Assembly (NCBI GenBank): GCA_946480815.1
Contig: CAMLLB010000019.1
Coordinates: forward strand, 1 to 64,000
From: an uncultured Flavobacteriales bacterium
GTDB lineage: Bacteria; Bacteroidota; Bacteroidia; Flavobacteriales; Crocinitomicaceae
Direction: 5' to 3'
Length of the DNA stretch: 64,000 nucleotides
The position numbers were made by a program, and so were the translations under genes. Under the pieces are notes generated by a model. The model was not told the DNA's origin. It searched no databases and saw only the letters and a program-made list of their open reading frames with translations. Positions 59,635-64,000 of this stretch are shown one piece after another. Positions within the stretch are counted from its first letter, which is position 1. Each line of letters opens with the position of its first letter.

Positions 59635-60323
59635 TTTTCCTTCGCTTTTCTGAGTTTGTAAGCCTTAATGTCGTATTCCTTATCCAGAAGTGCCATATGA
59701 TCGCGCATCGTTCGGATAGTACCTTCAGTTTTTCCGGGAAGGACCATTCGCAAATGATTGCTCTTATCGGACAGAAGCATTAATTCCTGGAATCCAAATC
59801 CGCCGAAGTACTTTTTATCTTCCTGGAGCAGGGTTTGCCCATTGTGTTTGATGTTGTAAAGTGATTTTGCATCCCCTGAAACAACAATCCAAATGGAAGG
59901 GTCGAATCCTTCTACACGATCATTTAACATGAATTCAACCTCTTTGATACGTTTGTCCGGATTACCGGCACCATCGGTCAGAACAGAAACCAATTTCACA
60001 TGACCGAGTTTTTTCTTGTTTTCACGAAGTCTTTGATAAATCAATTGGTCCAGATGCCAGATCGTAATACCGCAGGAATCGGGGCAAGAAGGTTGAATGG
60101 TCGTGTAAATAACGATCTTGTTCTTAAAGGAGTTATTGGTATAAACCTTTCCTTTCGAATCTGTAAAGGAGAATTTGGGAATTGCTCCGTAATCATCCAG
60201 CTCTTTGAATTTGTGTTCGCAACCCCGAGTGGAAATGAATATTAAAATAAGAGCCGGTCCGAATAGAAGCAGTAGTGCGAACACTGATCTTAACGAACCG
60301 GCCTTAGAATTTGACTTAGCCAT
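59631..60323 (-). CDS. Second SCO-like thioredoxin-fold membrane protein
   Basis: A 230-residue protein with one N-terminal membrane helix (about residues 13-31) instead of a lipobox. The rest is a thioredoxin-like domain with IVIYTTIQPSCPDSCGITIW, giving Cys80-x3-Cys84 exactly as in SCO, but the rest of the sequence is strongly diverged and the distal SCO His is not obvious. It may be a partner or redox-specialised SCO paralogue. The four-base overlap with the classic SCO gene implies the two proteins act together on oxidase copper assembly. Confidence 0.8.
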   Translation of the reverse strand: MAKSNSKAGSLRSVFALLLLFGPALILIFISTRGCEHKFKELDDYGAIPKFSFTDSKGKVYTNNSFKNKIVIYTTIQPSCPDSCGITIWHLDQLIYQRLRENKKKLGHVKLVSVLTDGAGNPDKRIKEVEFMLNDRVEGFDPSIWIVVSGDAKSLYNIKHNGQTLLQEDKKYFGGFGFQELMLLSDKSNHLRMVLPGKTEGTIRTMRDHMALLDKEYDIKAYKLRKAKEK

Positions 60324-60347
60324 TGGCTAAAATGATTTAAAATGAAA

Positions 60348-60716
60348 CTACCCTCCGTATGTTTCCCAAGCTGAATGGACTGCATTAGCCTCAGTCAGCG
60401 CAATGAAAATAAGGTAAATAATGAATATAAAATACGGAACCAGGATGCAGTATTTCAATACTTTTCTTTCATCACCCAAGTGCATGAATACCAATACAAT
60501 GTAACCTGCTTTTAATAGTGTTAAACCGATGAACAATAATTTCACCACCCACCACATTGGATTGTCCTGGTGAACCATTGCACCTACAGCAACTTCAAAT
60601 GCTGTAATGACAGTAAGGATCGCTGTTACTAACCAAATCTTGCGACGAATCTTCTTTCCTTGTTCTTCGCTATGGTGAGCATCTAATGAATATTCAATAA
60701 TATCGTCTCTTTCCAT
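60348..60716 (-). CDS. Cytochrome c oxidase subunit IV family protein
   Basis: A 122-residue protein with three hydrophobic helices (about 28-48, 58-78 and 88-110) and the family features KIWLVTAILTVITAFEVAVG, LTLLKAGYIVLVFMHLGDE and FIFIIYLIFIALTEAN. Small subunit IV stabilises heme-copper oxidase complexes in the inner membrane. It is 21 bases after subunit III and 24 bases before the SCO-like gene on the minus strand. Confidence 0.88.
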   Translation of the reverse strand: MERDDIIEYSLDAHHSEEQGKKIRRKIWLVTAILTVITAFEVAVGAMVHQDNPMWWVVKLLFIGLTLLKAGYIVLVFMHLGDERKVLKYCILVPYFIFIIYLIFIALTEANAVHSAWETYGG

Positions 60717-60737
60717 GATCTATATCTTTCAAAAAAA

Positions 60738-61790
60738 TTAAACTAAGTAGAAGAATGTAAATACGAACACCCATACCAAATCGACAAAGTGCCAGTACAA
60801 TCCTGTTTTCTCAACCATTTCGTAGTGTCCGCGTTTGTGGTAGGTTCCTCGGGAAACTCCCAGGAAGATCAGGATATTGATTACAACTCCGGAAAATACG
60901 TGGAATCCGTGGAAACCTGTAATGAAGAAGAAGAACTGTCCGTATTGAGAAGGACCGTATTCGTTGCTTTGTAAATCAGCACCATAAATGATCGCTCCTT
61001 TTTTTCCTGAGTTAACAGATTCCCAATATTTCACTTCAGCATCTTTTCCATGGATCTTAGTCACTTTCGCTAAAGAATGACCTGTTCCATCTGTTTTGAT
61101 GATCAATTCCATGTGCTCATCGTGGTGCTTTTTCCACGTAGCAACAGAACCGTCATGCAAAGTGATCTTTCCGTCTTTCACTTGTCCGTTCATAACCGCC
61201 GTACGGAAATGGTGGAACAATTCATCCGGAGTTTCTTTGATCACATCTCCAACTTTATGATGTTTTCCTGCCTGAATAACTGTAAAGCTTTCCAACTCTC
61301 CGAAATGACCTTTAACGATTGCACGGGATCCGGTGTGTTCTCCAGAAAGGATTTCTACACTTCCGAAATGTGAACCGTGAATAAAGTGAGACCATTCCCA
61401 AGCTTGTGAACCAAGGAAGAAGAAACCACCGATGATCGTAGCGATCATCCATTTCATAACACCTTTTTTATCCATGCGGTGACCAGCTTCAACAGCCAAT
61501 ACCATTGTAACGGATGATACGATCAAAATGAAAGTCATTAATGCAACGTACATCAATGGATAACCGTGACCTAAGAAAGGTAAGGAGTCAAAAGTCTCTT
61601 CACCGATCGGCCATGCACTCTGCGTTGTGTGACGTGTATAACCGTATGCAACCAGCAATCCACCGAATGTCAATGCATCCGATACCAAGAAAAACCACAT
61701 CATTAACTTTCCGTAGCTAACGTTAAACGGAGAAGTTTTCCCTCCCCATGCGTTTGCCGCGTCGACATGTGTTGTAGCGTGTCCAGCCAT
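60738..61790 (-). CDS. Cytochrome c oxidase subunit III, with His-rich periplasmic insertion
   Basis: A 350-residue five-helix subunit III. Helices lie at about 29-50, 78-103, 112-132, 284-311 and 328-349. Landmarks are MMWFFLVSDALTFGGLL, GSQAWEWSHF and FFFFITGFHGFHVFSGVV. Between helices 3 and 4 residues 137-283 form a soluble insertion with 15 His including KKHHDEH and GKHHK. Comparable insertions exist in flavobacterial homologues, but the His content here is notable. By topology the loop faces the periplasm, where CuA and the SCO proteins act; metal binding is inference. Confidence 0.88.
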   Translation of the reverse strand: MAGHATTHVDAANAWGGKTSPFNVSYGKLMMWFFLVSDALTFGGLLVAYGYTRHTTQSAWPIGEETFDSLPFLGHGYPLMYVALMTFILIVSSVTMVLAVEAGHRMDKKGVMKWMIATIIGGFFFLGSQAWEWSHFIHGSHFGSVEILSGEHTGSRAIVKGHFGELESFTVIQAGKHHKVGDVIKETPDELFHHFRTAVMNGQVKDGKITLHDGSVATWKKHHDEHMELIIKTDGTGHSLAKVTKIHGKDAEVKYWESVNSGKKGAIIYGADLQSNEYGPSQYGQFFFFITGFHGFHVFSGVVINILIFLGVSRGTYHKRGHYEMVEKTGLYWHFVDLVWVFVFTFFYLV

Positions 61791-61811
61791 TTTATAATTT
61801 TTTGTGCAAGT

Positions 61812-62867
61812 TTAATGAATAAAAAGCAAAAAAAGCAACAAATAAATCCATAATACGCCTAAAAAATGCCAGAAAATGGCAAGGGTGCGTACCGGAAGGA
61901 AATTATCAACTGCTAATTTACCTGAAAATGAACGAATTGAAGCTCTTAATACAAAAATCAGTGTAACCAAAATATGTAATAAGTGCAAAAAGGTCAGGAT
62001 GTAAAGATACGAAGTCGCTGTGTCTGAGGAAGAATCCATTTTTAACTGAAGCGGTGCACTTAAAGGAATTCCTTTGTAATAAAGTGTTCTGTCTTTGTAG
62101 TCCAGTTCTTGTTTTTTGTAATAGATCTTAAAGTCTTTCCCGTATTTTCCTTTGTGGAAGAAATCACCCCTTCCGTCACGAATATGCCAGGAAAATTCTT
62201 CCAAACGGATCAAGTCGACATGTTGCAATTCAACAGTATCGTCTACATAGAATTTTCCATCCTTTAAACTTACCGGTTTACTTTTGTAAAGAATGGTGTA
62301 TTTATTTAAATCGGAAATCTTCGGATTTTTCTCTTTGGTAATGCGTTCAAATTGTTTAGCGAAAGCACTGATTTTCTCCTTTTGCTCCTCGGAGACAACT
62401 TTCCCGGCAATTAAATAATCATTACCATCGACTTCCATGTACTTTCCATCTACCTGGAGTTCGTAATAAGATCCGTAACGTCCTTCGGAAACGGTAATTT
62501 TAGAGGAAAGAAATGCTCCGTTTTGGTACAATTCTTTGTATCCTTTAAACTGAAAATAAGCAAATCCGACACCCAGGATAAATGTTAACGGAACAATCGT
62601 TTTCAGAATACCTGCATTTCCTTTCTGGGCAACTTTGATACCAACAAACAGGATGATACTGCTTAAAACAATCAATGCCGTTGAAATGTAGAATGCCGGC
62701 GGGAAATTATATTTTACCCAAAAGGTATCACCCGAACTTACAATGTATCCGGAAGATAATCCGGCAAATAACATGACGATACCGAAAATCCCTACGTAAA
62801 TCAGGTTTTTCTTCATTTTCTCCCGAACCTCAGGAGTTAATTCTTTTTCGTAATCAATTTGAGACAT
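61812..62867 (-). CDS. Heme-copper oxidase subunit III paralogue, with large insertion
   Basis: A 351-residue protein related to subunit III: five helices at about 21-44, 55-80, 88-107, 286-309 and 326-349, with LFAGLSSGYIVS, FPPAFYISTALIVLSS, TFLHLLHILVTLIFVL and FWHFLGVLWIYLLLFLL. Homologues of this first, shorter subunit III in flavobacteria are near 195 residues as I recall; here residues 114-281 insert a lysine-rich, beta-prone domain in the same loop as in the neighbouring subunit. The insertion has no recognised motif. The gene lies between ctaB and the second subunit III. Confidence 0.85.
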   Translation of the reverse strand: MSQIDYEKELTPEVREKMKKNLIYVGIFGIVMLFAGLSSGYIVSSGDTFWVKYNFPPAFYISTALIVLSSIILFVGIKVAQKGNAGILKTIVPLTFILGVGFAYFQFKGYKELYQNGAFLSSKITVSEGRYGSYYELQVDGKYMEVDGNDYLIAGKVVSEEQKEKISAFAKQFERITKEKNPKISDLNKYTILYKSKPVSLKDGKFYVDDTVELQHVDLIRLEEFSWHIRDGRGDFFHKGKYGKDFKIYYKKQELDYKDRTLYYKGIPLSAPLQLKMDSSSDTATSYLYILTFLHLLHILVTLIFVLRASIRSFSGKLAVDNFLPVRTLAIFWHFLGVLWIYLLLFLLFIH

Positions 62868-62873
62868 ACGGTT

Positions 62874-63773
62874 TTAAAAAAGGGTTCCGTGCTGCCACAA
62901 AGCGTCCATAATTTCAGGGAGCTTTCTGTCGAACACATATAAAAATTGAACAACCGGTAACCAGATAAAAGATGCGAACATTAATTTCTTGGCATCGGCT
63001 ATAGTGAGACTCAGGAATAATTTATAGGATTGAAGGAAGAATAAGATCGAACAAGCTCCGGCAATGATCAAAGTGAGATCAGTTGTCCAGCCCATTAACC
63101 AGGGCAATAGGGAAAACGGGATCAAGGCCAGTGAATAGATCATGATTTGGAAAGCTGATCCTTTGGTTCTTCCTTGTTTGGAAGGCAGCAAAGAAAAACC
63201 TGCTTGTTGGTAATCGTCATAAACAACCCATGCAATTGCCCAGAAATGCGGGAATTGCCAAACAAATTGTACGAAGAATAATACTCCCGGCACCAAACCA
63301 AAACTATCCGATCCGGCAACCGCCCCGATCATCGGAGGAAGAGCACCCGGAAATGCCCCGACAAAAACGGCCCAGGTAGAAATGCGCTTCATCGGGGTGT
63401 AAATAAAAACGTAAGATACAAATGCCGCTAAACCGAGAAGCATAGAACCCAAATTCAGTTGGTAAAGCATCCACAATCCCGGAAGTAAACAAACTGCTAT
63501 GACGATAATCCCTTCGTTTACAGACATTTCTCCCGTTGGAAGCGGTCTTTTTCCGGTTCGGTTCATTAAAACGTCCAGTTCACGTTCCCAAATTTGATTG
63601 GACCCATTGGAAGCAGCAGTGACCAATAAACCACCCAGCATTAAGTAGGTCATTTCCAGTCCGTCATGACCGCCAACAAATAAATATCCGGAAAGTGCAG
63701 ATAGAATAACAAGGGCTGAGAGTCTGAATTTGGTGAAATTCATGTACATCTTCACTTTTTTGCCGATACCCAT
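62874..63773 (-). CDS. ctaB: Protoheme IX farnesyltransferase (heme O synthase)
   Basis: CtaB attaches a farnesyl group to heme b, giving heme O for cytochrome oxidase. The 299-residue UbiA-type membrane prenyltransferase has eight to nine helices and both Asp-rich regions: NQIWERELDVLMNRTGKRPLP (first) and YDDYQQAGFSLLPSKQG (second). The ATG at 63773 is chosen because a consensus -7 element lies between it and the further-upstream TTG at 63812. It is first in the minus-strand operon ctaB-coxIII-coxIII-coxIV-SCO-SCO-DUF420. Confidence 0.93.
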   Translation of the reverse strand: MGIGKKVKMYMNFTKFRLSALVILSALSGYLFVGGHDGLEMTYLMLGGLLVTAASNGSNQIWERELDVLMNRTGKRPLPTGEMSVNEGIIVIAVCLLPGLWMLYQLNLGSMLLGLAAFVSYVFIYTPMKRISTWAVFVGAFPGALPPMIGAVAGSDSFGLVPGVLFFVQFVWQFPHFWAIAWVVYDDYQQAGFSLLPSKQGRTKGSAFQIMIYSLALIPFSLLPWLMGWTTDLTLIIAGACSILFFLQSYKLFLSLTIADAKKLMFASFIWLPVVQFLYVFDRKLPEIMDALWQHGTLF

Positions 63774-63796
63774 AATTACTCTTTTTAAAGATTGTG

Positions 63797-63804
63797 CAAA
63801 TGTA
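63797..63804 (-). promoter_or_regulatory. -7 element TACATTTG for the oxidase operon
   Basis: On the minus strand TACATTTG matches TAnnTTTG exactly, 23 bases before the ctaB ATG. A TTG lies 24 bases further up, one base beyond the usual spacing range. Confidence 0.55.
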
Positions 63805-63971
63805 CACATCAACTTGCGAAGTTGTACTCAAGTCCAATCCAAAATTTCAATTCGGCTTTAAATTAGATTGATTTTAGATAATAATTAATTCAAGTATTCT
63901 TTAAAATGAACCAAATGTTACTTCGTTCTCACCTCTTATTAATTCCTATAGGTTTCATTTAACATTAAAGA

Positions 63972-63979
63972 TATCTTTG
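63972..63979 (+). promoter_or_regulatory. -7 element TATCTTTG for a gene beyond the window end
   Basis: Exact TAnnTTTG match. An ATG follows at 63995, with only two codons before the window ends, so a divergent gene probably starts here. The spacer from 63813 to 63971 is AT-rich with no other feature seen. Confidence 0.4.
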
Positions 63980-64000
63980 TTCTGTATCAGGTTATGAGTT

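Noticed and set aside
1..64000. CRISPR array, prophage or classical insertion sequence
   Set aside because: No spaced direct-repeat array, phage structural or integrase genes, or transposase gene was seen in either strand.

Overview
The window reads as chromosomal DNA of a Bacteroidota bacterium, most likely Flavobacteriales and close to the Crocinitomicaceae (Fluviicola-like). This placement is inferred from gene content, not from a database match. The evidence is: several type IX secretion (T9SS) cargo proteins with C-terminal sorting domains, a PorP/SprF-type outer-membrane protein, families typical of the phylum (DUF6427, IPExxxVDY, DUF6089, DUF2490, LETM1-related protein), almost no Shine-Dalgarno sequences, and many TAnnTTTG promoter elements. 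No rRNA, complete tRNA, CRISPR array, prophage or transposase gene was seen.

Layout. 1-5.4 kb: DUF6427 membrane protein, purQ, purD, a CNNM/CBS transporter-like protein and an aldose-1-epimerase. 5.4-10.4 kb: the translation/transcription block rimP-nusA-infB, with a terminator-like hairpin in the rimP leader, a terminator after nusA, and a tRNA T-arm-like element before infB. 10.5-14.9 kb: a small lipoprotein, a 185-bp MITE-like element, a secreted M43 metalloprotease and a LETM1-related protein. 15-22.6 kb: a surface polysaccharide region (acyltransferase, GH114 lipoprotein, GT4, FkbM methyltransferase, flippase, galE). 22.6-28.1 kb: an outer-membrane barrel and the cell-elongation operon mreC-mreD-mrdA-rodA. 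28.1-33.6 kb: surface genes, including a T9SS-exported CotH-kinase-like protein with its own PorP/SprF partner. 33.8-38.1 kb: purH, a T9SS cargo gene and mreB. 38.3-43.1 kb: a small regulator with a histidine kinase, marC, purN, and the acpP-fabF-rnc operon. 43.3-50.1 kb: secreted proteins and two tandemly duplicated lipoprotein families. 50.2-57.2 kb: IPExxxVDY-pyk, a lamin-tail T9SS protein, a DEAD-box helicase and asd. 57.2-63.8 kb: a DUF6089 protein and, on the minus strand, the late cytochrome-oxidase operon ctaB, two subunit III genes, subunit IV, two SCO proteins and DUF420.

How the genes work together. Purine synthesis is spread over four loci (purQ-purD, purH, purN), each with its own promoter-like element. 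Elongasome genes lie in two blocks whose order differs from the usual purH-mreB-mreC-mreD-mrdA-rodA arrangement. Intergenic DNA is rich in small inverted repeats: a TTCGACT..GCTCA hairpin family, a GTAGGGG..CCCCTAC terminator family, and a GAAGACTGAGG family. Every convergent gene pair in the window is separated by one of these or by another inverted repeat.

The observations I rate highest are the CotH-kinase/PorP pair, the large periplasmic insertions in both oxidase subunit III proteins, the tandem lipoprotein expansion with copied leaders, the rimP leader hairpin, the near-leaderless promoters, and the repeat families.
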